24,246 bases of DNA from a virus (IMGVR_UViG_3300025000_000414:1-24246); one strand, 5' to 3'; positions 8,362 to 15,651 are shown, counted from the stretch's first letter. Numbers and translations are program-made. Notes: a model not told the origin generated them from the letters alone.

Positions 8362-9189
8362 CTATGCTATACCGTATAAAACAATATCAAATTTCCTATC
8401 TGTAGCGTCCACAATCGTACAGGCAGCCCGAACCGCAATCCTAGTGCTTATTGGAATATTAACCTCAAAGCATGGAGTATGAGTTGGAAAGACAGCATCA
8501 GGATAATCATGTGCAGCAAGAGCAATATTAGGAATAAGCACTTGCTCTGATCCAGCACCTCCTATTCCAATATCAACCAGCCAAGTACAATTTGTCATTG
8601 CTGTATTAGCTGCTGTTCCAAACCCAATAATCATCGCTTTCAAGTCTGCAGGAGATGCCGCGACAATTTCCGTCCATGCCCCTTTAGTATTATCAACGGC
8701 ACCAGGGTCTATTATAACTCCTCCTGAATCGGCAGTAGCAGCTCCGATAGTGACAACTCTTCCTCCTGCTGCCTGACCATTCGCTTCTAGAATTACTCCA
8801 ACTCGAACATATCGGCTTGATGAAGTACCAGTTCCTTGTACCCTGGATGCTATCCTAGTACCAGATTGAATAGGCACTGGCAAACGAGAGCAGAAGGAAA
8901 CCTTATCTCCATAGGAAGAAGAACCTACAGAGATATTAAGATTTGCAATAAAGACTTGTTCAGAACCTGCAGGACCAATGCCAATGTCAACCAGATAATC
9001 AGTACCGCCATATCCTTCAGGAATCATTACCGTTACGGCAGAAGCATCAATATCAGCAGTACCAAGTTCTACCCAAAACCCTTTAGTATTCGCGGTAAGT
9101 GAGGGATATACCGGCTTAGGTCGAGCAAGAATATCATTCCCGACCATGCTAAACTGTTGCGCCGTACCTTTTGTTTGCCAGTCGCCCAT
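8362..9189 (-). CDS. Virion protein with internal duplication, 275 aa
   Basis: The protein is two copies of one domain, at about residues 35-135 and 168-274. Shared landmarks are KGFWVEL/KGAWTEI at the start of each, LVDIGIGPAGSEQV (66-79) and LVDIGIGGAGSEQV (204-217) in the middle, then PVPIQSGTRIASR and NIPISTRIAVR. Each copy looks like an all-beta sandwich. The linker (136-165) is Gly/Ala-rich. A duplicated beta-sandwich suggests a trimeric or hexameric tail or spike component. AAGGG precedes the ATG. The family name is unknown. Confidence 0.8.
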   Translation of the reverse strand: MGDWQTKGTAQQFSMVGNDILARPKPVYPSLTANTKGFWVELGTADIDASAVTVMIPEGYGGTDYLVDIGIGPAGSEQVFIANLNISVGSSSYGDKVSFCSRLPVPIQSGTRIASRVQGTGTSSSRYVRVGVILEANGQAAGGRVVTIGAATADSGGVIIDPGAVDNTKGAWTEIVAASPADLKAMIIGFGTAANTAMTNCTWLVDIGIGGAGSEQVLIPNIALAAHDYPDAVFPTHTPCFEVNIPISTRIAVRAACTIVDATDRKFDIVLYGIA

Positions 9190-9198
9190 ATCGGTCCC

Positions 9199-9639
9199 TT
9201 ATGTTATATCGAAGATTCCGCCCGAGGCGAGTTGAACAACAAAATTATTCCCTACTGTCGCAGTCTTGTCAGCACCACTTTCAAGTTCACAATAACGAAT
9301 AAGTTTACCCGAAGCAACATGATAGATTACTGAATATCGAGCAACAATAGATCCTACAGCGGCAGTCCAAGAAATATCAGCAGCGTCCCATTTATCAACC
9401 CCTGCAGTATTGATGAACGTGACTGCAGTTAAAGCGGCACCTCCAGTCGTGTAACCATTAGCATTTGCATGTTCATGAGCTGATAAGTCAGCCCAGGTGT
9501 CATCTGTCAAATCAGGTGTATAGGTGCTAAGAAGCAGGGCACACTTGAACACTCCAGCACCGGCATCATCATAATCAATGGTGCCAGTCATGCCGTAGAA
9601 ATTAGCTTTATTAAACTTAATCCATGCCGAAGCACTCAT
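9199..9639 (-). CDS. Small structural protein, 146 aa
   Basis: This is a beta-rich protein beginning MSASAWIKFNKANFYG, with a Gly-rich end (NNFVVQLASGGIFDIT). It resembles unassigned virion proteins seen beside tail hub genes in environmental podoviruses, including the LSTYTPDLTDDTWADLSAHE stretch; this comparison is from memory of such proteins, not a search. The start follows GGGGTG, which overlaps the stop of the preceding gene. There is no signal peptide and no catalytic motif. Confidence 0.7.
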   Translation of the reverse strand: MSASAWIKFNKANFYGMTGTIDYDDAGAGVFKCALLLSTYTPDLTDDTWADLSAHEHANANGYTTGGAALTAVTFINTAGVDKWDAADISWTAAVGSIVARYSVIYHVASGKLIRYCELESGADKTATVGNNFVVQLASGGIFDIT

Positions 9640-9642
9640 GAG

Positions 9643-10374
9643 TTACACCCCATACTGATACGGAAAAGTAAACGAGCCAGAATTAAGATAATATACCTTA
9701 CCCAATGTGATCGCGGTCGTCGCAACTAAAGCATCAACCCCTGAAGTAGTACCAACCGACATATCAATTCGCGCAAGGGTAGTTGATGCAAGGCCATTGT
9801 CTGCAGGATTGGCACAAAGTCGAATCCATCCTGCTGTACCATTAGCAAGACCTGTTCCTTTAGGAGTCTCAGCAGCAGCAGTAGAAATAACACCGGCAGA
9901 ACTAACATCAAAATTCAATCCATTTGCAGCAGCTCCATGAGCGAATGTTCCACCATTGTTAGTATATTCCACCAGTAGTGTCGCAGTCCCAACAGCAGCG
10001 TCAGCAGTAGCAGGCTGCGAACCGGAATACTCGCGCATTACAAAATTTCGCATAACATCTCGAAGCTGTCCACCTGTAGCTGCAACAATAGCAAAGATCG
10101 TTCCTGCTGCTTCCGTAGTCGGTGCGGGTGTAACAGTCAAAGCACCGGCAGCAGCTACAGTAACGGTAAATGTAGTATTGTTATTTGCCGTACCAAAAGC
10201 TAAAACTAGATCTCCAACAAGAAAACCTGCTGCCAACAATCCATTTCCTGAATCCCTGATCTGACTTGTGGCATTATCAAAACTAATAGTATTTGCTGCC
10301 TTTGATGCGTGAATAGTTGCCCGACCAGTGCCATACATTTTGTCGCGTAAACCTGTGCTAAAACGAATTGCCAT
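9643..10374 (-). CDS. Structural protein, 243 aa
   Basis: This is an Ala/Thr/Gly-rich, beta-structured protein without export or membrane signals. It begins MAIRFSTGLRDKMYGTG. It has two regions: an N-terminal one (to about 90) with a VTVAAAGALTVTPAP strand pattern, and a C-terminal one (about 115-243) ending in ITLGKVYYLNSGSFTFPYQ. AAAGGAG lies 8 nt before the ATG. Position between the hub-like gene and other beta-rich genes argues for a tail or virion component. The family is not recognised by name. Confidence 0.7.
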   Translation of the reverse strand: MAIRFSTGLRDKMYGTGRATIHASKAANTISFDNATSQIRDSGNGLLAAGFLVGDLVLAFGTANNNTTFTVTVAAAGALTVTPAPTTEAAGTIFAIVAATGGQLRDVMRNFVMREYSGSQPATADAAVGTATLLVEYTNNGGTFAHGAAANGLNFDVSSAGVISTAAAETPKGTGLANGTAGWIRLCANPADNGLASTTLARIDMSVGTTSGVDALVATTAITLGKVYYLNSGSFTFPYQYGV

Positions 10375-10386
10375 TGTACGTCTCCT

Positions 10387-11346
10387 TTATTTGATGAACT
10401 GCGCGAGTAAGGTTGATCCATCAATTAGGATCGCACCTGATGTATAAGGAGGAATCAAATTAATTTTTTCCTCCGTAATATTTGTTACATTGCCTGATGC
10501 ATCACCGAACATGATGCCTTCATTAGTCAGCCAGAAAGCAACTTCAGTCTTGCCTCCAGGCTGCCAAACATAATTCCCATCTTGTCCCATGGACATTGCA
10601 CCAACTGCTGGCTTGCTTGACCATGGCAAAGCAGGATGACTATCAACTACTTTCCAATCTGGTTTCAATTGCTCCCCAGAAACAAACCATGTTAACTCTG
10701 ATTCTGAGATATAAATTCCTCCTGCAACAGGTCTTACCATCGTCACTGCGGATTCAAGTGAAAGATATCCATCTGCTGGAGCAAACAAATCAGGACCGTA
10801 TGCTTCTGAATACCTGACTATTTTCCGATCTTCAGCTATACCAGACACATACATTCGACCGTTCCAATATCCTAGGATATTCCCAGTCGGTGGATCTTCA
10901 TATATTCTTGTTTGATTATTAGAATAAACTGTTGCTGCTTTTACCCATGGTTGATTAACTCCATTAACAATCTTGCCCCTCTGAACACCATTGCTCCAGT
11001 AACCAATACCATCCACTACTTCACAACAGACAGGAGCAGGCGTAATGGTAGCAATCTGCACATAACCTGAAAACCCTGGCTTAAGCAACCACAATCCACC
11101 ATCTATAACGAACAAACAATACTGACCAACCTGATAGATCGAGTGTGCATTCTCAGGAACGCGCTTAACAGTTCCTCGTCTTCGCATGATCATATTGCCA
11201 TCAGTAATGTCAATGTTCATACATGCAGCGAGATCAACCAATCCTAGCTGCCCAGGAAATCCACCCTGTCCCTGAGAGTACGGAGAACGTGATGGATCTG
11301 GCTGTGTTCGTAATCCGGAAGAACCCTTGATTATTGAAAGTTTCAT
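10387..11346 (-). CDS. Tail hub / DNA-stabilisation-type beta-propeller protein, 319 aa
   Basis: The N-terminus has a P-rich loop, then LAACMNIDITDGNMIMRRRGT. This matches the 'A-x-N-x-[DE]-x-x-x-G-x-x-x-x-R-x-G' pattern at the start of P22 gp10-like stabilisation and tail hub proteins. After it come blade-like repeats with W/Y-G motifs (GYWSNGVQRGKI, GYWNGRMYVSGI, GGIYISESELTWFVSG, YVWQPGG). At 319 aa it is shorter than P22 gp10 (about 470 aa). It lies directly after the adaptor-like gene, as expected for a podoviral neck/tail operon. The start has AGGT 8 nt upstream. Assignment rests on motif pattern and neighbourhood. Confidence 0.6.
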   Translation of the reverse strand: MKLSIIKGSSGLRTQPDPSRSPYSQGQGGFPGQLGLVDLAACMNIDITDGNMIMRRRGTVKRVPENAHSIYQVGQYCLFVIDGGLWLLKPGFSGYVQIATITPAPVCCEVVDGIGYWSNGVQRGKIVNGVNQPWVKAATVYSNNQTRIYEDPPTGNILGYWNGRMYVSGIAEDRKIVRYSEAYGPDLFAPADGYLSLESAVTMVRPVAGGIYISESELTWFVSGEQLKPDWKVVDSHPALPWSSKPAVGAMSMGQDGNYVWQPGGKTEVAFWLTNEGIMFGDASGNVTNITEEKINLIPPYTSGAILIDGSTLLAQFIK

Positions 11347-11350
11347 AACA

Positions 11351-12019
11351 TTACCTAAGAGCTAATCCACGAGTATAAGATGGAAGTGTTAATTCAAGTG
11401 TTCTCATAGCACTAAGAAAACTGTTTTTAAATCTAGTAGTATTTGGTGTTTCACCTTCAAGACCATCTTCAATATGTTCCCAGGCTTTCCAAGCTGCAAA
11501 ATTCACCAGCAAAGATATATGTAAATGCGATGGAATTCCATCTGGAACATCAGCATCAAGAGACATATCAACAGGTTTTCTATAATAATGGAGTGTTAAT
11601 GTCTCAGCACTTGTAGGAATACCTTGATAATATAATTTTCTTCCATGTTCAATAGATTCAGAAATTCTTCCTGCCTTATTCAGCAGTGGATAAGTTTCTG
11701 CAAACTCAATAAACGAATGTGCTATATCAATCTCACTTCCAGTAGGTGAAACAACTAATTGTAAATCTCGATGAAAATTAGTTGGCATAGCTACAAAAGC
11801 AGCTGTAGTTGAAGTTGTTACAGTTCCTATTGTAAATAATTCCGGTAATGGTGGAGTAAGTGCATTCGGTATTGGATTCTCAATTCCATCTAATAACGAA
11901 AGCATTCCGCCTGCAATCTCAGAAACTCCTTGATTAATAAAACCACCTAAAGAAGCAGTCAAAGAAAGATCAGCAACAAGAACATCAGCTTTACTTTTTA
12001 ATTCACTAAAAGTAGTCAT
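11351..12019 (-). CDS. Probable head-tail (portal-tail) adaptor protein, 222 aa
   Basis: The layout fits phage adaptor proteins. A helical N-terminus ends with INQGVSEIAGGML. A beta segment about residues 63-100 follows (PTNFHRDLQLVV). Next comes the typical LYYQGIPTSAETLTLHYYRKP strand pair, then a helix-rich C-terminus with WKAWEHIEDG. Such proteins bind the portal ring and carry the tail hub. The gene lies just before the propeller hub gene and after a small zinc-binding gene often found with it in podovirus-like genomes. AAGGAA lies 7 nt before the ATG. The portal itself is not in the window, presumably to the right. Confidence 0.6.
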   Translation of the reverse strand: MTTFSELKSKADVLVADLSLTASLGGFINQGVSEIAGGMLSLLDGIENPIPNALTPPLPELFTIGTVTTSTTAAFVAMPTNFHRDLQLVVSPTGSEIDIAHSFIEFAETYPLLNKAGRISESIEHGRKLYYQGIPTSAETLTLHYYRKPVDMSLDADVPDGIPSHLHISLLVNFAAWKAWEHIEDGLEGETPNTTRFKNSFLSAMRTLELTLPSYTRGLALR

Positions 12020-12027
12020 ATAATTCC

Positions 12028-12267
12028 TTAAAGATCATCTGGTGTAATTGGAGTAGTTATAAAATTTTCCTCTGGTTCCGGCCTATGCACAGGAACACTT
12101 TGCTTCTCACCCAATGGTTTTGGATCTGTATAATGTGGATGTTTTTCTTCCCAACATGTATCAGCACAAACAAACAACTTATCCCAAGTCATTCTGCATT
12201 CAGATGCATAACGCTGAAATCCACATTGATCACAAGTTACTAGGTAGTCTCCAGGTTTATAAGACAT
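12028..12267 (-). CDS. Small zinc-binding protein with recoded 5' end, 79 aa
   Basis: Cysteines at 12, 15, 24, 34 and 38 (CDQC; ASEC; CADTC) suggest a zinc-binding fold. The protein is acidic and proline-rich at its C-terminus. Small proteins of this type (GDYLV-C-x2-C-GF-x-RYASECRMTWD) recur in podovirus-like tail regions with unknown role. The start lies inside the end of the HNH gene (11-nt overlap), with AAAAGG upstream. The first 14 codons are a diverged, mostly synonymous second copy of the fragment at 12894-12941 on the far side of the endonuclease. The present 5' end therefore probably arrived with the endonuclease. Confidence 0.8.
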   Translation of the reverse strand: MSYKPGDYLVTCDQCGFQRYASECRMTWDKLFVCADTCWEEKHPHYTDPKPLGEKQSVPVHRPEPEENFITTPITPDDL

Positions 12268-12790
12268 AATTTTTCCTTTTTAAATATAAATAAGCTGAAC
12301 CCATATTAGATAAACTATGACAGCCTAGCCAACATAAGCGAACTTCTTCCAAATACCTAGCAAAAACAGCATCATCAAAGTTTTTATATATACCAAGATA
12401 TTTTGTTTTTCCATCTATACAAATGTTAGCTGACCATTTTTGGGTTTGTTTATGTAAAAAAACACCTTTAACTCCTGATACATTATTACATGACATACCA
12501 CAATTTCTAGCATTGCCTTGCTTATTTATTTCTCTTAAATTTTCAATTCGATTATCTTGCTTATTACCATTAATATGATCTAATCGTTTTGGTAAATAAC
12601 CATAATAATAAAGCCAAATAAGTTGGTGTGCATAATAATGTTTTTTATCAACATTAATTTGTCGATAACCATGTGCATAATTACCAGCAATAGAACCTAC
12701 CTGTATTCTATTACTCGTACGAATTTTCCAAATAAGATTTTTTCCATCATAAAAAAATAATTCTTTTAATCTTTCTTGACTTAATTCCAT
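12257..12790 (-). CDS. HNH homing endonuclease with AP2 DNA-binding domain, 177 aa
   Basis: Residues about 45-95 form an HNH nuclease of the HNH_3 type: H55 (AHQLIW), the metal-site motif DHINGN (71-76), and N80/N84 in DNRIENLRE. Residues about 103-150 are an AP2-like DNA-binding domain (SGVKGVFLHKQTQKW; YLGIYKNFDDAVFAR). This order is usual for free-standing phage homing endonucleases, which cut an allele lacking the gene and spread by repair. The start is ATG 12790 with AAGGAG 6 nt upstream; an earlier in-frame ATG at 12817 has no such site. The gene is visibly more AT-rich than its neighbours. Its last codons overlap the start of the zinc-binding gene, so both are translated together. All catalytic positions appear intact. 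Confidence 0.9.
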   Translation of the reverse strand: MELSQERLKELFFYDGKNLIWKIRTSNRIQVGSIAGNYAHGYRQINVDKKHYYAHQLIWLYYYGYLPKRLDHINGNKQDNRIENLREINKQGNARNCGMSCNNVSGVKGVFLHKQTQKWSANICIDGKTKYLGIYKNFDDAVFARYLEEVRLCWLGCHSLSNMGSAYLYLKRKNYVL

Positions 12791-12822
12791 AATTAACTCC
12801 TTAATTATGATACTCATTAAAA

Positions 12823-12878
12823 TATGCGGAAAGCAAATGAGTAGTTTGCCTTATCGGAGATATCATCCTATCCGCATA
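12823..12878 (-). promoter_or_regulatory. Stem-loop in leader of the homing endonuclease
   Basis: The arms TATGCGGA (12823-12830) and TCCGCATA (12871-12878) form an 8-bp perfect outer stem. Inside it a second hairpin, GCAAA (12833-12837) with TTTGC (12845-12849), can form. There is no T-run, so it is not an intrinsic terminator. It lies in the untranslated leader about 33 nt upstream of the endonuclease start. It may control endonuclease translation or mark an end of the inserted element. Confidence 0.4.
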
Positions 12879-12893
12879 ATCCTATACACTATT

Positions 12894-12941
12894 TTAAAAT
12901 TGATCACAGATTACTAAATAATCACCAGGTCTATATGACAT
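12894..12941 (-). pseudogene. Broken 5' fragment of the zinc-binding gene (15 codons)
   Basis: ATG 12941 with GAAGG upstream opens a frame encoding MSYRPGDYLVICDQF and then TAA. The first 14 codons match those of the intact gene at 12267 (MSYKPGDYLVTCDQ) with two amino-acid changes and five synonymous changes. After CAA-T the similarity ends abruptly. It follows the lysozyme stop directly, where the original gene should begin, so it is most simply the stump left by the endonuclease insertion. Confidence 0.8.
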
Positions 12942-12953
12942 TATTTACCTTCT

Positions 12954-13424
12954 TTATGATAGCCATAATTGAATTTCTTTTTCTCGTCGATTAACTAGAC
13001 CTTGAACTACCTTGCCGTTGTCATATTTCCAGCGCCGCAGTTGGCTTGGCACCACTCCATACTGGTCCTGATTGAGAACTCGAAGCAGGGTAGAATCTAG
13101 AAAGCTTTCGTCGCCGACATTGAAAGTGAAGCTCACCAGTGTGTTGAACTGATTCTGCGTGAGTGGAACCTTGACTCCACGATTCACTACCTTAACCACC
13201 GCTCGAATATCTTGTTGACAGAGATTTAATACTTGTGCATCAGTTAATCCGCGTCTATATTCTACAACAGCTTTATCAATTACGAGCTTTCCTGATCTAC
13301 GCTCAGAGAGTGTCAACAAATGACCAATGCCAATAGTAGGCTCTCCACCTGAATCAAGATAAACTTGTTTATAACTTCCTTCAACATGTTTCAAAAAATC
13401 ATAAAATTTGGCATCAACTTTCAT
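12954..13424 (-). CDS. Endolysin, glycoside hydrolase family 24 lysozyme, 156 aa
   Basis: The GH24 catalytic triad is present with exact T4-lysozyme spacing: Glu15 (KHVEGSY), Asp24 (VYLDSGG) and Thr30 (EPTIGIGH), i.e. E-x8-D-x5-T. The family motif LTQNQFNTLVSFTFNVG is at 88-104 and the C-terminal RRxxEIQLW at 146-154. It should cleave the glycan strands of peptidoglycan at lysis. There is no signal peptide or SAR segment, so it needs a holin; the nearest candidate is at 15761-15997. The start is set at ATG 13424, which overlaps the peptidase stop (ATGA) and has GGAAGG upstream. An upstream in-frame start at 13451 lies inside the peptidase gene. Confidence 0.92.
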   Translation of the reverse strand: MKVDAKFYDFLKHVEGSYKQVYLDSGGEPTIGIGHLLTLSERRSGKLVIDKAVVEYRRGLTDAQVLNLCQQDIRAVVKVVNRGVKVPLTQNQFNTLVSFTFNVGDESFLDSTLLRVLNQDQYGVVPSQLRRWKYDNGKVVQGLVNRREKEIQLWLS

Positions 13425-14149
13425 ATTACTGCCTTCCTTGCAAACGCACATTCACCACCACGTTTCATAAACACTTCAGCAAAATCATCAAGGTCCATCA
13501 CCCAATAACCGTTACGCAGTAAGTTCCAATCTGACCATGAATTTGGGCCCCCAATAATTCGTTGATGAATATTAACAAATGTAGCTGCTGTACAGTGTCC
13601 ACCAACAACTTCACCACCAGGAGTACTTAAGCCGTCTACTTCACGAGGATACATCATACCCTCAGTCCATTCAAGACCAAGTATAGCACTGCCGTAATAG
13701 TCGATGCCACGAATTATTTCATCAACAGTCCTTGCTCGACAATATGATTCAATCAAACCTTCCTGCTTTGCAGTCTGCATCACTGAGGCAAGTGATGTGC
13801 CATAACTAATTGGTTTCGATTCCGGTCGTTCAGATCCAGGCCAAGAATCATTATCTTGGGCGCGAAAATAAAATTCAAGAGCCCATTCATCACCAAGAGT
13901 ACAGATGTTCGGCTCATGCTCAAGAAACGCAGTAAACCCAAACCCTCCGCAAGCACTCCAATTACCCTGATTAAGCAATGGAGCTTTAAACTTCTTTACT
14001 CTATACTTTGATATTAATTCTCTATACCTGAGGTCAATCCCATCATCAATTGGTGATACAGTCAGAATGTTAGGCGCACTTGGATCAGGTTGAAATATAA
14101 GTCCACATCTCGAATCTTGAGTTTCAGTCTTACCATCTTTAAGTATCAT
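13421..14149 (-). CDS. C1-family (papain-like) cysteine peptidase, 242 aa
   Basis: Papain-fold signatures are present in order: QGNWSACGGFGFTAFLE with the presumed nucleophile Cys67 (61-77), GGHCTAATFV with His185, and GPNSWSDWN with Asn203. The usual oxyanion Gln is Gln61. There is no signal peptide or pro-domain. Phage C1 peptidases are known but their targets are mostly unproven. Here the gene overlaps the lysozyme start by 4 nt and follows membrane-protein genes, so a role in cell-wall or protein cleavage at lysis is plausible. Virion maturation is the alternative. The start is ATG 14149 with AAGGAA 7 nt upstream; an upstream in-frame extension runs back into the preceding gene and is rejected. 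Confidence 0.8.
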   Translation of the reverse strand: MILKDGKTETQDSRCGLIFQPDPSAPNILTVSPIDDGIDLRYRELISKYRVKKFKAPLLNQGNWSACGGFGFTAFLEHEPNICTLGDEWALEFYFRAQDNDSWPGSERPESKPISYGTSLASVMQTAKQEGLIESYCRARTVDEIIRGIDYYGSAILGLEWTEGMMYPREVDGLSTPGGEVVGGHCTAATFVNIHQRIIGGPNSWSDWNLLRNGYWVMDLDDFAEVFMKRGGECAFARKAVI

Positions 14150-14160
14150 ATTATTCCTTG

Positions 14161-14541
14161 TCAGCTGCCTGTAATGGCCTTTTTGACCGTATCCGTAATC
14201 TTCGCCCAATACCCATATATCGTGAGGCCTGAGACGCCCGTTAACACCAGTACCAAAAAAAATCTCCTGACTACAGTCCTGTTGTCTGCCATTACCACCG
14301 TAAATTTATTGAAAGCTGATATCATGTTCTTTAGGTCGTCTGGATTGATTCCTTTAAAAGCAGAAACCATATTATTTAGATCTTCGGTAGAGATCCTACC
14401 AAACCGACAATCCTCTGCTTCATGCCTACGGCTTCTATGTGTAGCTTCGATTATGGCTGCAATAGCATCAAGATCTTCATTGGTCAGATTGTTCCTTCTT
14501 CGTGGCCTCAACTCTTCATACGCCTCACCTGATTCCGTCAT
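14161..14541 (-). CDS. Single-pass membrane protein in lysis region, 126 aa
   Basis: The first 90 residues are polar and helical, with a short internal repeat, STEDLNNMVSAF then NPDDLKNMISAF. Residues 91-112 form one strong transmembrane helix (FFLVLVLTGVSGLTIYGYW) flanked by Arg-Arg, then a short basic/polar tail. This resembles small phage membrane proteins near lysis genes (holin, antiholin or spanin-like), but none can be named. ATG 14541 is preferred because AAAGGA lies 7 nt upstream. ATG 14559 overlaps the previous stop (TAATG) but has a poorer site. Confidence 0.7.
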   Translation of the reverse strand: MTESGEAYEELRPRRRNNLTNEDLDAIAAIIEATHRSRRHEAEDCRFGRISTEDLNNMVSAFKGINPDDLKNMISAFNKFTVVMADNRTVVRRFFLVLVLTGVSGLTIYGYWAKITDTVKKAITGS

Positions 14542-14558
14542 CCCATATTCCTTTCGCA

Positions 14559-14993
14559 TTATGGTGCAACCTTTATAGACCGTTCTTTCGACGGCCAAAG
14601 ATTGTTACGTCCGAACCTGTTCAAAACTCTTTCCCACAACTTAGCCCGGAGCGGCCACATACCGTCTTCCAAGGACCATCTTTCCAGAAGGGCATCGAAA
14701 ACCTTGTGCAGATCAGCAGGCAGGAGCCCAAGACGACAGAGCTTGTACAAGGCATCATGCCCGGCTGAACTTCGCATTGATGATTTGGAGTCAATCGTCG
14801 GACCGGAAGCGCCATCCCAGGCATAGCCATCTCTGAGCCGCATGAATCCGTTCGGAAAGAGCCGAATAAATTTGGTTTTTATATCGTAGCCAAGAATGCC
14901 TGTAGCAAGCCAACAATCTGATCGTAATTGATATTTCATACCATCTGAATAACGAATTGATTTTGATTCAACAAATACTTGAGAAGAAGTCAT
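14559..14993 (-). CDS. DUF1353 family protein, 143 aa
   Basis: The family signature is clear: a beta N-terminal half, then DGYAWDGASGPTID (55-68), then HDALYKL (79-85) and helices through LPADLHKVFDALL (91-103). DUF1353 proteins are frequent in phage late and lysis regions; the function is unproven, and His/Asp conservation suggests a possible hydrolase. The start is ATG 14993, which overlaps the nuclease stop (ATGA) and has GGAGG upstream. An in-frame start at 15098 lies inside the nuclease gene and is rejected. Confidence 0.85.
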   Translation of the reverse strand: MTSSQVFVESKSIRYSDGMKYQLRSDCWLATGILGYDIKTKFIRLFPNGFMRLRDGYAWDGASGPTIDSKSSMRSSAGHDALYKLCRLGLLPADLHKVFDALLERWSLEDGMWPLRAKLWERVLNRFGRNNLWPSKERSIKVAP

Positions 14994-15454
14994 CGTCGAA
15001 TCCTCCGCCAAGTCCACGGCTGTACCGGTACCGGGTCCGCCCAGATCCCTACGCGATTGCCCGCCGAGATGCCTTGCAGGCTCGACCAGGCGTTGCAAAA
15101 CGATTTCTTGCAGTAATCAGGATAGACCCAAGCGTAGCCGGAAAGTATCAATTGCTCCTGTAAGCATTGTGTCCCGAGCATCACAATTGCAACCGTCCGG
15201 CCATAGGTGTACTCTCCGGTCGGCAGGATATCGACAGTTTTTCCTTCGACCATTGTTTCGGTAAAATCCTTCGCCGCCATGCCGTAGGCTTGCTTTTTCT
15301 CCGGGCTGTCGATACCGTAGAGCCTGATCGTGGTCAGTCCTGCCTCGTCGATTACTTTGATTGTGTCACCGTCCACCACGCTCACGACTGTGGCGGTTTT
15401 GGCCTGGGCAGTTGCAGCGATAAGGAGCATGAGAGCGATAATTATGGTCTTCAT
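14990..15454 (-). CDS. Secreted thermonuclease-type nuclease (SNase family), 154 aa
   Basis: An N-terminal Sec signal peptide (MKTIIIALMLLIAATAQA, cleavage near 18) precedes an SNase OB-fold. The catalytic and Ca-binding residues of staphylococcal nuclease have counterparts: VDGDT (27-31), Arg44, Asp49 and Glu52 in IRLYGIDSPE, and Arg86 in TYGRTVA. It ends with the PW-x-WRR tail common in secreted family members. It should cut DNA or RNA in the periplasm or outside the cell. A phage copy could destroy competing incoming DNA or host DNA after lysis. It overlaps the genes on both sides by 4 nt. Confidence 0.88.
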   Translation of the reverse strand: MKTIIIALMLLIAATAQAKTATVVSVVDGDTIKVIDEAGLTTIRLYGIDSPEKKQAYGMAAKDFTETMVEGKTVDILPTGEYTYGRTVAIVMLGTQCLQEQLILSGYAWVYPDYCKKSFCNAWSSLQGISAGNRVGIWADPVPVQPWTWRRIRR

Positions 15455-15651
15455 CTCTTTTTCTCATCAGCGCAGAATTTAACCCCAGTTGAAATCATAC
15501 TGAACCTGTCGCACGATTTCCCCTGCCGGCCGTTGCAATCAAAAGTGAAGCACCACTGACTTTCATCCTTACAGTAGCGATCCCGGACCCGGTGCAGGCC
15601 GTTTTCGTCTTTGTCGCTCATGTGCAAACTCGCTTCCGCTATGACTCTCAT
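15451..15651 (-). CDS. Small cysteine-containing protein, 66 aa
   Basis: The start is ATG 15651, with GGAGGGA directly upstream. Five cysteines fall in the second half (YCKD, WCFTFDC, SCDRF, FCAD), which could form disulfides or bind metal, but the spacing is not a standard zinc ribbon. There is no signal peptide. It ends in an ATGA overlap with the nuclease start. No family is recognised. Confidence 0.6.
   Translation of the reverse strand: MRVIAEASLHMSDKDENGLHRVRDRYCKDESQWCFTFDCNGRQGKSCDRFSMISTGVKFCADEKKR

Larger units (their letters stand above)
12225..12899 (-). mobile_element. Inferred homing-endonuclease cassette inserted in the zinc-binding gene
   Basis: The element is about 674 bp and is bounded by two copies of the sequence TGTGATCAAT, at codons 12-15 of the broken and intact gene copies. 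It holds, in minus-strand order, a structured AT-rich spacer, the HNH-AP2 gene and a recoded copy of the first 14 codons of the interrupted gene. Removing one copy plus the endonuclease would join lysozyme directly to the zinc-binding gene with a normal ribosome-binding site (GAAGG before 12941). Boundaries are inferred from where the two copies stop matching; there are no inverted terminal repeats or transposase. Confidence 0.55.

Noticed and set aside
12257-12941. Group I intron carrying the HNH gene
   Set aside because: The downstream copy of the interrupted gene restarts at its own ATG and repeats the first 14 codons, so splicing would not give a continuous gene; no conserved intron core was recognised.
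14090-15559. Long plus-strand frames (14090-14578, 15167-15559)
   Set aside because: They lie opposite well-supported minus-strand genes (DUF1353, SNase, peptidase), lack sensible ribosome-binding sites and show no recognisable domains.
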